A stretch of 64,000 nucleotides of DNA from Rhodospirillaceae bacterium (GTDB lineage: Bacteria > Pseudomonadota > Alphaproteobacteria > UBA828), in assembly GCA_002728135.1 (NCBI GenBank), contig PBVE01000023.1:62001-126000 (forward strand), in the 5' to 3' direction. Position 1 is the stretch's first letter. Every line of letters starts with the position of its first letter. A model generated the notes under the pieces. It saw nothing but the letters and a program-made list of their open reading frames with translations. It searched no databases and was not told the origin of the DNA. Below, in pieces: positions 9,491 to 18,237 of this stretch. Made by a program: the position numbers and the translations under genes.

Positions 9491-10138
9491 TCAAGGGAGT
9501 TTTTCTTGAGTATTAAAATGTGGGTATGAGTTAATTGTATTTATTCTCCATTCTTCTCCCTTACTAGGCCCTTTTATATGATCGATAATGCTTAAGGAGC
9601 AGTTTTCTATCATTATTCCTAGTGCGTTTTCTGGAGATAATTTGAGAGCGTGCGCTATAGCAGCACGAATTGAACCACCATGTGCAACAGAAATTATATT
9701 TTTGCCTTTATAAGTTTTTGTGAGCTTATCAATTGCCGGATTGACACGTTTCATAACATCTATGAAACTTTCTCCACTGGGAGCTGACTCATTAGCAGGG
9801 GCAACCCAAAACCTATGGAAGCCATTATTTTTTGATTTTCTAAGTTCTTCCCAAGTCATTCCCTGCCAATCACCAAAGTTTTGCTCTATAAATGCACTTT
9901 CTATTTTATATTCAGGATTAATCCCTGCGGCATTAGCAATTGCATTTGCAGTTTGGGTAGTGCGTTGTAAGGGCGTTGTTATCCATATTGATGGTTTAGG
10001 AATAATCTCTGCAAGATGAGAAAAGATTTTTTTATCAGAGATATCAGCTGGTAAATTACGTTGCCCATATAGTCTGCCGTTTGCAACGGTTACTGGGGCA
10101 TGCCTGATCCACCACCAACGTGTTATTATATGGCTCAT
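9491..10138 (-). CDS. cobC: Histidine phosphatase, probable alpha-ribazole phosphatase CobC
   Basis: A 215-aa member of the phosphoglycerate mutase-like superfamily. The phosphohistidine motif appears as IRHAPV near the N-terminus and the second histidine as VAHGGSIRA. In B12 synthesis CobC removes the phosphate from alpha-ribazole 5'-phosphate or adenosylcobalamin 5'-phosphate. The superfamily is broad; the CobC assignment rests on position, 20 bases after cobV/cobS and just before the riboswitch and cobP. The ATG has AGGAA about seven bases upstream. Confidence 0.88.
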   Translation of the reverse strand: MSHIITRWWWIRHAPVTVANGRLYGQRNLPADISDKKIFSHLAEIIPKPSIWITTPLQRTTQTANAIANAAGINPEYKIESAFIEQNFGDWQGMTWEELRKSKNNGFHRFWVAPANESAPSGESFIDVMKRVNPAIDKLTKTYKGKNIISVAHGGSIRAAIAHALKLSPENALGIMIENCSLSIIDHIKGPSKGEEWRINTINSYPHFNTQEKLP

Positions 10139-10158
10139 AATGATATTTCCTGTGGGTT

Positions 10159-11082
10159 TTAGCGGACAACCGCCAGTGCGAGAAGAAAGAACAGCTCTGA
10201 AATTTGCTGTGTTGCACCAAGTACATCACCGGTTTGCCCGCCAATTTGACGCTTTGAAATTGATGCAACGATGAATGTTGCTCCAATTGCTGCAATTATC
10301 GCAATTATTCCAGTCCAACTCAGTATAATGATAGCAACTATGCTCGAAATAATAATACCAATTAGAACATATTGTTTATTTGGTTTCCCAAATGAAGCTG
10401 AGAGTCCGTTCGGCCGAGCAATTGGCAGCCAATACATAAGTGCCGGCATTGCTGCTCGTGATACTGCGGCAGCAGCAATCAGTGCACAAATTGTTTCTCC
10501 TACAGTATCAAAATCTGCTATAATTATAACTTTTGCTGCAACTATTAGTAATAGAGTAAGAACGCCGTATGCACCTATTCGACTGTCTTTCATTAATTTG
10601 AGTTTTTCTGCCTTTGATCTTCCTCCCCCAAAACCATCCGCAGTATCTGCGAGGCCATCTTCATGAAGTGCTCCAGTTAATAGTGCTGAAACCGCTACAG
10701 TAATCAATGCAGATACTAATGAAGGTAGACCGAGGCCGCAGCATATAGCAAAAACAATACCAGCAATAAGTCCAATTACTATTCCAACTAGTGGAAATGC
10801 ACGAACGGCCCTTCCCACAGTCGGTTGTTCACTGTGTTCATCTGAATTTATATAATAGGTTTCTTCAGACTCCAAAACATCTTCTGGTATATCCAAATCA
10901 TCTTGTGATTTTCGAGATGATACCCCTGTTAGCCCATGGGGATTTGTTTGCAAACTCTTTTTCCATGGCCAAGGTAAACGCGTAAGAAGCGTTAGGCTCA
11001 CTTGAAAGTCATTTGCCCACTGTAATAAATGTCGACGAATCATACGCCAACTACCATCATAATTTAGTTCGTTTTTATCCAT
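10159..11082 (-). CDS. cobS: Adenosylcobinamide-GDP ribazoletransferase (cobalamin synthase)
   Basis: Membrane enzyme that joins adenosylcobinamide-GDP to alpha-ribazole (phosphate) in the last step of nucleotide-loop assembly; called CobV in the aerobic nomenclature. The signature GALHEDGLADTADGFGGG lies around residues 140-157 and SRIGAYG follows about 15 residues later; at least six hydrophobic segments are visible. At 307 aa it is longer than the usual 250-260 because of an N-terminal cytoplasmic stretch of about 90 residues. It leads the leftward cobS-cobC pair and is divergent from cobT. The name cobS here is not the chelatase AAA subunit. Confidence 0.94.
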   Translation of the reverse strand: MDKNELNYDGSWRMIRRHLLQWANDFQVSLTLLTRLPWPWKKSLQTNPHGLTGVSSRKSQDDLDIPEDVLESEETYYINSDEHSEQPTVGRAVRAFPLVGIVIGLIAGIVFAICCGLGLPSLVSALITVAVSALLTGALHEDGLADTADGFGGGRSKAEKLKLMKDSRIGAYGVLTLLLIVAAKVIIIADFDTVGETICALIAAAAVSRAAMPALMYWLPIARPNGLSASFGKPNKQYVLIGIIISSIVAIIILSWTGIIAIIAAIGATFIVASISKRQIGGQTGDVLGATQQISELFFLLALAVVR

Positions 11083-11124
11083 GGGAGGTCCCTACTCTCA
11101 ATGTTCCTCCATCAGTTTTGACTA

Positions 11125-11152
11125 AGTGTTATAAGACACTATACATATAGTG
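11125..11152. promoter_or_regulatory. Two overlapping inverted repeats in the cobS/cobT divergent region
   Basis: In the 103 bases between the divergent cobS and cobT starts, AGTGT (11125-11129) is repeated inverted as ACACT (11136-11140), and CACTATA (11137-11143) is repeated inverted as TATAGTG (11146-11152). The two share bases 11137-11140, so as RNA only one hairpin can form at a time; as DNA they could be a regulator operator. No cobalamin riboswitch core is present here. Function is unknown; chance cannot be excluded in AT-rich DNA. Confidence 0.3.
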
Positions 11153-11185
11153 CCAAGTTGGATCGAATTTTGAAAGGGAATAAAA

Positions 11186-12211
11186 GTGTTTTCAATTAAA
11201 TATCCTAAAACACTAAGTGGGATAAGGGAGCTTGTTAAAGGTATGCCCGGAGAAGACTATGAGGCACAAGAAAATGCTAGATCACATGAGCGTTTATTAA
11301 CTAAACCAAGAGGTTCGTTGGGACAACTTGAGAAAATTTATGAATGGTTGGCAACTTGGCAAAAACGTTATCCAGCAGAATTAAATACAATACAGATTCT
11401 AATATTTGCTGGTAATCATGAAGTATCAAAGTATGGAGTTTCTGCATATCCATCAGAAGTGACGCAGCAAATGGTAAATAATTTTGAAATAGGTGGTGCC
11501 GCAATTAATCAATTGTCTAACTTGTTAAATGCTGATCTTCGGGTAATTCCATTGAAACTAGATACTCCAGTAAAGGATTTTACTTTGGAGCCAGCAATGG
11601 GTGACGCAGAGTGTTTGGAGGCGTTTTGTTCTGGAATGCATGCAGTTGATAAAAACTCTGATCTTATTTGTCTGGGAGAAATGGGTATTTCTAATACTAC
11701 CGCAGCTGCAGCTCTTGCGGCTATTTTGTATGGGGGGAATGCAAAAGAGTGGGTCGGTTTAGGAACAGGAATTGATGATAATAGTCTAAAACGTAAACAA
11801 GAAATAGTTGATCGTGGCCTAAAAACTCATTTAAATTCAATAGGCGATCCTCTTAAATTACTTTGTTGTTTTGGGGGAAGAGAATTTGCTGCAATAGCAG
11901 GAGCTTTGGTAGCAGCAAGATACCTAAATCTACCTGTTATGCTTGATGGGTTTACTTGCACTGTGGCAGCAGCTGTTATCGAGTTTTTACATACCGGGGC
12001 ACTTAATCATTGTATGGTAAGTCATTGCTCTGCTGAAATGGGACATAGAAAGTTATTAAATTTAATAAAAAAAGATTCATTGTTTGACTTCAAAATGAGA
12101 CTTGGAGAGGCATCTGGTGCTGCTTTGGGGGCTATGATTGTTCAAGCTGCATGCAGAGTACATAATGGAATGGCAACTTTTGATGAGGCAGGGGTTAGTA
12201 AGAGAGAGTAA
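11186..12211 (+). CDS. cobT: Nicotinate-nucleotide-dimethylbenzimidazole phosphoribosyltransferase CobT
   Basis: Makes alpha-ribazole 5'-phosphate from nicotinate mononucleotide and 5,6-dimethylbenzimidazole, the lower ligand of B12. The 341-aa sequence has the family features LTKPRGSLGQLE near residues 36-47, GEMGISNTTAAAAL in the middle, and SHCSAEMGHRKLL toward the C-terminus with the catalytic-loop region LDGFTCTVAAA. The start is GTG at 11186, preceded by GAAAGGGA about seven bases upstream. It is transcribed alone, divergent from cobS, and converges on an ABC permease gene. Confidence 0.95.
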   Translation: MFSIKYPKTLSGIRELVKGMPGEDYEAQENARSHERLLTKPRGSLGQLEKIYEWLATWQKRYPAELNTIQILIFAGNHEVSKYGVSAYPSEVTQQMVNNFEIGGAAINQLSNLLNADLRVIPLKLDTPVKDFTLEPAMGDAECLEAFCSGMHAVDKNSDLICLGEMGISNTTAAAALAAILYGGNAKEWVGLGTGIDDNSLKRKQEIVDRGLKTHLNSIGDPLKLLCCFGGREFAAIAGALVAARYLNLPVMLDGFTCTVAAAVIEFLHTGALNHCMVSHCSAEMGHRKLLNLIKKDSLFDFKMRLGEASGAALGAMIVQAACRVHNGMATFDEAGVSKRE

Positions 12212-12228
12212 TTAGTAAACAAAATATT

Positions 12229-13080
12229 TTATTCACCCATTTGGTGAATTAGTCCTCGCACTCTGGCTGAACGGAACATTAAAAGAAATATAATTACCCC
12301 AACTATTAAGTAGACTAAATCTAGTAAAAGGGCCTGCCAAAGAAGATTATGATGAAAAATATCATCCAATAAAATAGCCCGCATTCCCTCAAAAACATAA
12401 GATGCTGGAATTAAACTCGCTATTGGCTCAAGCCAGTCAGGTAATATTGATACAGGGTAATAGACACAACTAAGTGGAGCAAATGCAAAAATCACTAACC
12501 ATGCAAGATTTTCTGCTCCTAATCCAAATCGCATCAATAGACCTGCTATTATCAAACCAATTGCCCAGCCCATACAGATTAAGCAAAAGAAGAAACCAAT
12601 TAGTGGCAGGCCTAATTCAAAAATATTAAAACTGTACAATACAGAGGCAAAAATGACTGCCCCTCCTATACCAATTGAAGTTTTGATCAGGCTAATAATC
12701 ATTAATGAAATTATAAGTTCCCAAGGTCTCATAGGACTCGAAAAAAGATGCCCTAAATTCCGGGACCACATCTCTTCAAGGAAAGCAAGACTTAGTCCAA
12801 TTTGCCCACGAAATACAACATCCCAGAGTAATACTCCTGCTATAAGTATCCCTCCTGCCTGTGCCATCCAAACGGTTGTTTCTGCTAGAAATGACGTAAC
12901 AAGCCCCCACATAATCATTTGTATAGTCGGCCAATACATAAGCTCCACGATTCTTGGCCAAGATCTTCGTAAAATGAAAAGCTGTCTAAGGACAAGAGCG
13001 CAAATTCTCATAAGAGATTTTTTTGATGCATCAAAAGTATTGCAAGATAAAACTGTCATAAAAAAAGCCAATTTGTACAT
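12229..13080 (-). CDS. ABC-2 type transporter permease
   Basis: An integral membrane protein (283 aa) with about six hydrophobic segments and the ABC-2 permease pattern (MYWPTIQMIMWGL near residue 48, FSSPMRPWELI, YYPVSILPDWLEPIASLIPA). It starts four bases after the stop of the ATPase gene and forms a two-gene exporter with it. No good ribosome site precedes 13080; ATG at 13011 (260 aa) fits homologue length better, so the start is uncertain. The substrate cannot be read from the sequence; NodJ-like lipid or polysaccharide exporters and drug exporters share this fold. Confidence 0.85.
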   Translation of the reverse strand: MYKLAFFMTVLSCNTFDASKKSLMRICALVLRQLFILRRSWPRIVELMYWPTIQMIMWGLVTSFLAETTVWMAQAGGILIAGVLLWDVVFRGQIGLSLAFLEEMWSRNLGHLFSSPMRPWELIISLMIISLIKTSIGIGGAVIFASVLYSFNIFELGLPLIGFFFCLICMGWAIGLIIAGLLMRFGLGAENLAWLVIFAFAPLSCVYYPVSILPDWLEPIASLIPASYVFEGMRAILLDDIFHHNLLWQALLLDLVYLIVGVIIFLLMFRSARVRGLIHQMGE

Positions 13081-13084
13081 GCGA

Positions 13085-13828
13085 TTATGTTTTAGCTAAG
13101 TGTTTTTGTTTTGCAATTGCTAGAAAAACTTCTTCAAGATTTTCTTGGCCATAAGTCTCTATAAGACCCTTAGGACTATCTATAGCAATCACGCGACCTT
13201 GTTTTAACATTATTACCTTATCGGCCAAGCGCTCGACTTCACTCATATTGTGAGATGCAAGAAGTATTGTCGAGTTGTTCTCTTTCCTCCATTTCTTAAG
13301 GTATTGTCTTATCCAATCAGCTGTTTCTGGGTCTAGAGAAGCAGTTGGTTCGTCTAGTAAAAGTATGGAAGGATTATTGATAAGAGCTTTAGCGAGAGCT
13401 ACTCGCGTTCTTTGTCCTGATGATAACTTTCCAACTGGTGTTTTTAAATATTTTTCAATACCAAGGTCATGAGCTAATTTAGTCAGCTTTTTTTTGGGCT
13501 TTTTAATAGCGTATAGCAAAGCGTAGATGAGAAGATTTTCTTCAACTGATAGGCGGTGAGGTAGATCAAGATAAGGAGAAGAAAAATTCATATGATTAAG
13601 AGTCTTAAATCTATTTGATTCAAAATCTTGTCCAAGTATTTCAATATGTCCTTTAGACGGAGTCACAAGACCTAGAAGCATAGCCATTGTAGTTGTTTTG
13701 CCTGCACCATTACCACCAAGTAAGGCCACAATCGTATTTGGATAAATTTCAAAGCTCACAGAGTCAACGGCAGTTATACTCTTAAATTTCTTTGTTAAGT
13801 TTTGAGCTATTAATATTGGTTGGTTCAT
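13085..13828 (-). CDS. ABC transporter ATP-binding protein
   Basis: A 247-aa ABC ATPase with Walker A LGGNGAGKTTT near residues 38-48, signature LSSGQRTRVALAKAL, Walker B SILLLDEPTASLD and the switch histidine in LLASHNMSEVERL. It resembles the CcmA/NodI-type exporters paired with ABC-2 permeases and is followed immediately by such a permease. The start lies 63 bases from the chosen start of the divergent regB, so the two units may share a control region. Substrate unknown. Confidence 0.92.
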   Translation of the reverse strand: MNQPILIAQNLTKKFKSITAVDSVSFEIYPNTIVALLGGNGAGKTTTMAMLLGLVTPSKGHIEILGQDFESNRFKTLNHMNFSSPYLDLPHRLSVEENLLIYALLYAIKKPKKKLTKLAHDLGIEKYLKTPVGKLSSGQRTRVALAKALINNPSILLLDEPTASLDPETADWIRQYLKKWRKENNSTILLASHNMSEVERLADKVIMLKQGRVIAIDSPKGLIETYGQENLEEVFLAIAKQKHLAKT

Positions 13829-13891
13829 GATTATACATATGGCGATATAGAGGATAGATTGCCAGAATATTTTTTATTTATAAGGTGCATT

Positions 13892-15226
13892 ATGAGTAAT
13901 GACCTAAAACAACAAACAAAGCAAATTATTGGAAGTAATAAAGCTGCTGAACATTTGACTGATAACTCTAAACAGTTTCGTTTAAGAACTCTAATTCTTA
14001 TTCGATGGATAGCTGTATTTGGTCAACTGATTAGCCTTCTAACAGTATATTTTATACTTGATTTTAATTTTCCAATTGCTTTTTCTCTGATTACAGTTGC
14101 TGTTTCTGTAGGGATTAATATCGCTGCAACAATTATAAAACCTGCAGCAACAAGATTAAATGAACGAGATTCTGCTCTATATTTAGGTTTTGATATTATT
14201 CAATTAGCAGCTCTCATTTATTTTACAGGAGGATTGCAAAACCCATTTTCAATCTTGTTTTTAGTTCCGGTAACAATTTCTGCAACTATTTTACCCGTAA
14301 GAACTACTTTTTCACTTTCTGGTATAGCTATTGCCTGTATATCTTTATTAGCTTTTTTCCATTGGCCACTTCCATGGGAAAATGACTTTTTTACTTTGCC
14401 CGCTCTATATTTAATTGCTCTTTGGATTGCTCTTATAGTTGGAGTTATAGTGATTGCATCATATACCGCAAGGGTATCCATTGAGGCTAGAAAAATGGCG
14501 GAAGCATTGACAGCAACAAAGATGGCTTTAGCAAGAGAACAGAGGTTATCAGCAATAGGAGCATTAGCAGCTGCAGCCGCTCATCAATTAGGAACCCCAT
14601 TGAGTACAATTGCTGTAGCTGCCAAAGAGCTATCTAAGGAGCATCAAAAGGAGGGTAGTTTCCTAGAGGATGCAAAATTAATACGCGAAGAGGTTGCAAG
14701 GTGTCGAGAAATTCTTAGACGTTTGGCAACTTTAGGAGTTGGTGAGGGTGAAGAACCCTACGGTCGTATTACGTTAACAGCGTTAATTGAGATAGCAGCT
14801 GAGCCGCATTTAAGGTCATCTAACGAATTAAAAATTGTTATTTTGCCTCATTCGGTAGGATCTGAACCATTGGTTCCCCGAAGGGCTGAAATTATTCATG
14901 GCCTAGGTAATATTCTAGAGAATTCATTCCAATTTTCTGAATCTGAAGTAAAAGTTGAAATTTATTGGGATATTAACCAAATAATTATAGAGGTAACTGA
15001 CGATGGAGTAGGGTTCCCTCCAACTTTATTAGGGCGTTTGGGTGAACCATATGTTGCAGGATTCAAAAATAGTTCAGGCTTAGGACTAGGAATATTTATA
15101 GCTAAGACTTTATTGGAACGAACAGGAGCTGATATAGTATTCTTTAATAGAGAACAAAGTGGAGCTGGAGTCAAAATAACTTGGTCTTTGAGTTTTCTCA
15201 AAAACCTATCTGTTGACGGAGTTTAG
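13892..15226 (+). CDS. regB: Redox-sensing histidine kinase RegB/PrrB/ActS
   Basis: Membrane sensor kinase (444 aa) that phosphorylates RegA in response to respiratory redox state. About six transmembrane segments occupy residues 30-195. The ubiquinone-binding motif GGLQNPF is at 113-119, the phospho-accepting His231 lies in AAHQLGTPLSTI, and Cys271 lies exactly 40 residues later, matching the redox-active cysteine spacing of RegB (H225/C265). ATP-binding boxes NILENSFQFSES, DDGVGFPP and GLGLGIFIAKTLLERTG follow. I chose ATG 13892 (AAGGTG upstream) over ATG 13820, which lies inside the divergent ABC gene. RegA follows after 10 bases. Confidence 0.94.
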   Translation: MSNDLKQQTKQIIGSNKAAEHLTDNSKQFRLRTLILIRWIAVFGQLISLLTVYFILDFNFPIAFSLITVAVSVGINIAATIIKPAATRLNERDSALYLGFDIIQLAALIYFTGGLQNPFSILFLVPVTISATILPVRTTFSLSGIAIACISLLAFFHWPLPWENDFFTLPALYLIALWIALIVGVIVIASYTARVSIEARKMAEALTATKMALAREQRLSAIGALAAAAAHQLGTPLSTIAVAAKELSKEHQKEGSFLEDAKLIREEVARCREILRRLATLGVGEGEEPYGRITLTALIEIAAEPHLRSSNELKIVILPHSVGSEPLVPRRAEIIHGLGNILENSFQFSESEVKVEIYWDINQIIIEVTDDGVGFPPTLLGRLGEPYVAGFKNSSGLGLGIFIAKTLLERTGADIVFFNREQSGAGVKITWSLSFLKNLSVDGV

Positions 15227-15236
15227 AAAGATATAA

Positions 15237-15818
15237 ATGGTTGATAAAGCAGAAAACTTGAATTTATTGCGTAAGACTAATGATGTAAATAAATTACAAA
15301 CACTTTTACTTGTCGATGATGATGAGCCTTTTAGACGTAGGCTTTCAGTTGCACTTCAGAGAATAGGTTATTTTGTGACAACATCATCAAGTGTAAATGA
15401 TGCAAAAAACAAAGCTAAAATACTACAACCTAAATTTGCAGTAATCGATTTAAGAATTCCAGATGGAAGCGGCCTTGAAATTGTGGCAGCAGTTCATGAG
15501 TCACGGACTGACTCAAGAGTAATAGTCTTAACAGGATATGGAAATATAGCTACTGCAGTAGCAGCAGTTAAGGCTGGTGCAATTGATTATCTTGCAAAGC
15601 CAGCAGATGCAGATGAAATTCATGCTGCACTGAATATGGGGGATCGAGCTTTACCCCCTCCACCTGAAAACCCTATGTCTGCAGATAGGGTAAGGTGGGA
15701 GCATATACAAAGAGTTTTTCAACAATGTGATTGTAATGTTTCTGAAACAGCTAGGAAGTTAGGCATGCATCGTAGAACGCTTCAGCGTATTCTAGCAAAA
15801 TATTCACCAAACGAGTAG
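15237..15818 (+). CDS. regA: Redox response regulator RegA/PrrA/ActR
   Basis: DNA-binding response regulator (193 aa), partner of RegB, which in alphaproteobacteria controls respiration, carbon and nitrogen fixation and photosynthesis genes. The receiver domain (about residues 22-135) has the acidic pocket LLVDDDE and phospho-acceptor Asp71 in VIDLRIPDGSG. A Fis-type helix-turn-helix (CNVSETARKLGMHRRTLQR) lies at about residues 165-183, with the near-invariant family ending. A proline-rich linker (PPPPENP) separates the domains, as in RegA. The usual partner senC is not between regB and regA. Confidence 0.95.
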   Translation: MVDKAENLNLLRKTNDVNKLQTLLLVDDDEPFRRRLSVALQRIGYFVTTSSSVNDAKNKAKILQPKFAVIDLRIPDGSGLEIVAAVHESRTDSRVIVLTGYGNIATAVAAVKAGAIDYLAKPADADEIHAALNMGDRALPPPPENPMSADRVRWEHIQRVFQQCDCNVSETARKLGMHRRTLQRILAKYSPNE

Positions 15819-15899
15819 TCAGAAAAATTTATGAAAAATAGTTAACCTTAGATATATGAAGTTTTATAAAATTAGGTCTCAAGATTTTATAAAATAATC

Positions 15900-16520
15900 T
15901 CAGAATTTCCGTTTGGATATGACTTTTTCATGCATCCGATTTTGCCGTATATATTGTGCAATAATATGCATTATTGACTGGTGAGTGTCCTCAATTACAC
16001 CATAATTATCACCATTTACATGAAGGTTGATATCGGCAATCTTCGCAGAGCGTCCGCCATCAAAACCTGTAAGTGAAATTGTATGAAGGCCATTTCTTGA
16101 TGCCCAGTTAAGTGCCCTAACGACATTTTCAGAATCTCCAGATGCACTAATGGTAACTAAAACATCACCTGTTTGAGCACTCGTTTGAAGTTGGTAAACA
16201 AAACACTCTTCATATTCGATATCATTTGCAATAGCAGTAATAATTTCTAGGTTGGCACTTAAACTTACTACTCTTGGCTTTGCAGTTGTATCTGTTTGTA
16301 TGCATTTAGCATAATCACATAATAAATGGTTGGCTATAGATGCTGATCCCCCATTCCCACATGTATAAATCCAATTTCTCTGATTTATACAATCATTAAT
16401 TATTTTTGCAGCGGCTGTTAATTTGTCACGATTTATCGAGGCAGTCGCATTACTTAGTTGCTGCACATAATCGTCAATAAAAGACGCTATTGTGGTATAT
16501 TGTTTATTTGGAAAAGTCAT
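15900..16520 (-). CDS. gmhA: SIS-domain phosphosugar isomerase, GmhA-like
   Basis: A 206-aa SIS-domain protein resembling sedoheptulose-7-phosphate isomerase, the first step of heptose synthesis for lipopolysaccharide or surface glycans. Visible are CGNGGSASIANHLLCDYAK near residues 54-72, the SIS phosphate loop ISASGDSENV, LTGFDGGR, and VIEDTHQSIMHIIAQ with the catalytic Glu/His pair. It lies about 100 bases after the GmhB-like phosphatase, in keeping with a shared heptose pathway. Some SIS proteins of this size act on other phosphosugars (DiaA type has no enzymatic role), so the substrate is inferred from context. Confidence 0.82.
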   Translation of the reverse strand: MTFPNKQYTTIASFIDDYVQQLSNATASINRDKLTAAAKIINDCINQRNWIYTCGNGGSASIANHLLCDYAKCIQTDTTAKPRVVSLSANLEIITAIANDIEYEECFVYQLQTSAQTGDVLVTISASGDSENVVRALNWASRNGLHTISLTGFDGGRSAKIADINLHVNGDNYGVIEDTHQSIMHIIAQYIRQNRMHEKVISKRKF

Positions 16521-16622
16521 TTTTAAATATCCAACTATTTTAATTTAAGAAACTTAATTATTTCCTAAAAATTTACCTATCATCTATCTTGATGACAACA
16601 GGGTGTTTTTGCTTAAACATAA

Positions 16623-17267
16623 TTAAGAGAATTTTCTTTCTAGTATTAATAAAGCCTTTTCAAGATCCTGATAGTTATTGGTTATATTGACTTTGAAAGA
16701 CGAATCCTCAAGTTCAAGAGCTAATAACTTATCACGCTTTCCGTGGCCTGTAGGGGCAAGCCAGCTTTGATGAAGGCCTGCACGTTTCCCTGCTAGCAGA
16801 TCAGAAGCGGCATCTCCTAAAATTAAACTTTCTGACAAATTGATATTTAAATCAACCTGAGCGGTAAAAAACATTCCTGGGTTAGGCTTTCTGTATTGAG
16901 AGGGGTTATCTGGATGGTCTGGGCATGCATAAATAGCATCAAAGCGAGCTCCTTTTTTTTCACATTTATCAATGACCATATTCTGAACTAAAGCAAACTT
17001 CTCCCAATTAAAAAAACCTCTGCTAATACCAGATTGGTTGGTGATCATTACTACTCTGATTCCACATTGATTGGCAGTATGAATAATCTCTATAACTTCT
17101 GGAATCAAAATAACTAGTTCTGGATTATCAAGATAATCTATTAACCTTATTATTGTGCCATCACGGTCAACAAAAAGAGCGGGTGATGGGTTTGAATATG
17201 GGTTGGCTTGTTTTACCTCGCGCCAGAATCCTTGATGAATCGGAAGGCGATTTTTATTGTCTTTCAT
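16623..17267 (-). CDS. gmhB: HAD-IIIA phosphatase, GmhB-like
   Basis: A HAD-family phosphatase (214 aa) like D-glycero-D-manno-heptose 1,7-bisphosphate phosphatase. The nucleophile motif FVDRDGTII gives Asp34 and Asp36; MITNQSGISRG and the RKPNPGM and ILGDAASDLLAG motifs complete the active site. Typical GmhB has a zinc site of Cys-x-His plus two later cysteines; here CPDHP is present but the later two cysteines are missing before RKPNPG, so the zinc loop looks shortened. It starts inside the last codons of fcl (four-base overlap), showing coupling with the GDP-sugar genes. Confidence 0.82.
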   Translation of the reverse strand: MKDNKNRLPIHQGFWREVKQANPYSNPSPALFVDRDGTIIRLIDYLDNPELVILIPEVIEIIHTANQCGIRVVMITNQSGISRGFFNWEKFALVQNMVIDKCEKKGARFDAIYACPDHPDNPSQYRKPNPGMFFTAQVDLNINLSESLILGDAASDLLAGKRAGLHQSWLAPTGHGKRDKLLALELEDSSFKVNITNNYQDLEKALLILERKFS

Positions 17268-18220
17268 TTTACTCTAAGGAGCCCTTCGCTTTGCACTTTT
17301 TTGTACCATAAAAAGGTCTTTAACAAACCTTCTTGTAAGGTAATTTTTGGTTTCCATCCTATTTGTGATAGACGTTCAGAATTTAGTAATTTTCTGGGGG
17401 TTCCATCAGGCATAGAGGAGTCAAATAAAATTTTTCCCTTAAATCCAACAACTCCAGCTATTATCTTGGATAGATCAGCTATAGATATGTCTTTTCCGCA
17501 TCCGATGTTTAATGGTTCAAAATCAGAGTAATTTTTAAGTGAATGAATTACAGCATCAGCAAGGTCATCGCTATAAAGAAACTCACGTCTTGGGTTTCCT
17601 GAGCCCCAAACAGTAACGGATTTTTGTCCGGTTACCTTAGCTTCATCGAAGCGCATTAGTAATGCTGGAATCACATGGCTATTTTTTTCATTAAATAGGT
17701 CACCGGGTCCGTAGAGATTTGTGGGCATTACGGATATGAAATCATTGCCGTACTCCTCACGATAAGCCTGACACAACATAACGCCTGATATTTTTGCTAT
17801 TGAATACCATTGATTAGTTTTTTCTAGTGGCCCGCTTAGCATATCGTTTTCACAAATTGGTTGTGGTGCGTATTTTGGATAGATACAAGATGAACCTAGC
17901 ATCATAAGTTTACTGACATTTTCTGTGTGAGCACTATGGATTATATTTGCTTCGATCATTAGATTATCATACAAAAATTTTGCTGGATTATTATCATTTG
18001 CTTTGATACCTCCAACCGTGGCTGCAGCTATAATTATTGCATCAGGTTTATGTTTTTTCACCCAAAGTTCTACCTCGTGTTGTCTTCTGAGGTCGATTTG
18101 TTTGCGATCGCAAGATATTATTTTGCATTCTTCAGTATTGAGTCTTCTTACTATAGCCTTACCAACCATGCCTGCGTGTCCAGCGACCCATACTTTTTTA
18201 CCCTTAATAGAGTAAATCAT
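17264..18220 (-). CDS. fcl: GDP-L-fucose synthase (GDP-4-keto-6-deoxymannose epimerase-reductase)
   Basis: An extended SDR enzyme (318 aa) that epimerises and reduces the Gmd product to GDP-L-fucose. The N-terminal nucleotide motif is GHAGMVGKAIVRRL, the catalytic Ser lies in LGSSCIYPKYA, and Tyr/Lys in QWYSIAKISG; PTNLYGPGD and NSHVIPALLMRF are GDP-fucose synthase signatures. It follows gmd after 17 bases and overlaps the GmhB-like gene. DmhB-type enzymes acting on GDP-heptose are close homologues and cannot be excluded given the heptose-type neighbours. Confidence 0.9.
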   Translation of the reverse strand: MIYSIKGKKVWVAGHAGMVGKAIVRRLNTEECKIISCDRKQIDLRRQHEVELWVKKHKPDAIIIAAATVGGIKANDNNPAKFLYDNLMIEANIIHSAHTENVSKLMMLGSSCIYPKYAPQPICENDMLSGPLEKTNQWYSIAKISGVMLCQAYREEYGNDFISVMPTNLYGPGDLFNEKNSHVIPALLMRFDEAKVTGQKSVTVWGSGNPRREFLYSDDLADAVIHSLKNYSDFEPLNIGCGKDISIADLSKIIAGVVGFKGKILFDSSMPDGTPRKLLNSERLSQIGWKPKITLQEGLLKTFLWYKKVQSEGLLRVK

Positions 18221-18237
18221 AACTGTGGCACTCCATA

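Noticed and set aside
13820-13891. Longer RegB from ATG 13820
   Set aside because: It overlaps the divergent ABC ATPase start and lacks homology; ATG 13892 has AAGGTG upstream.
15862-15894. Two copies of TTTTATAAAA between convergent regA and gmhA
   Set aside because: Short, all-AT palindromes are expected by chance in this composition; no stable GC stem for a terminator.
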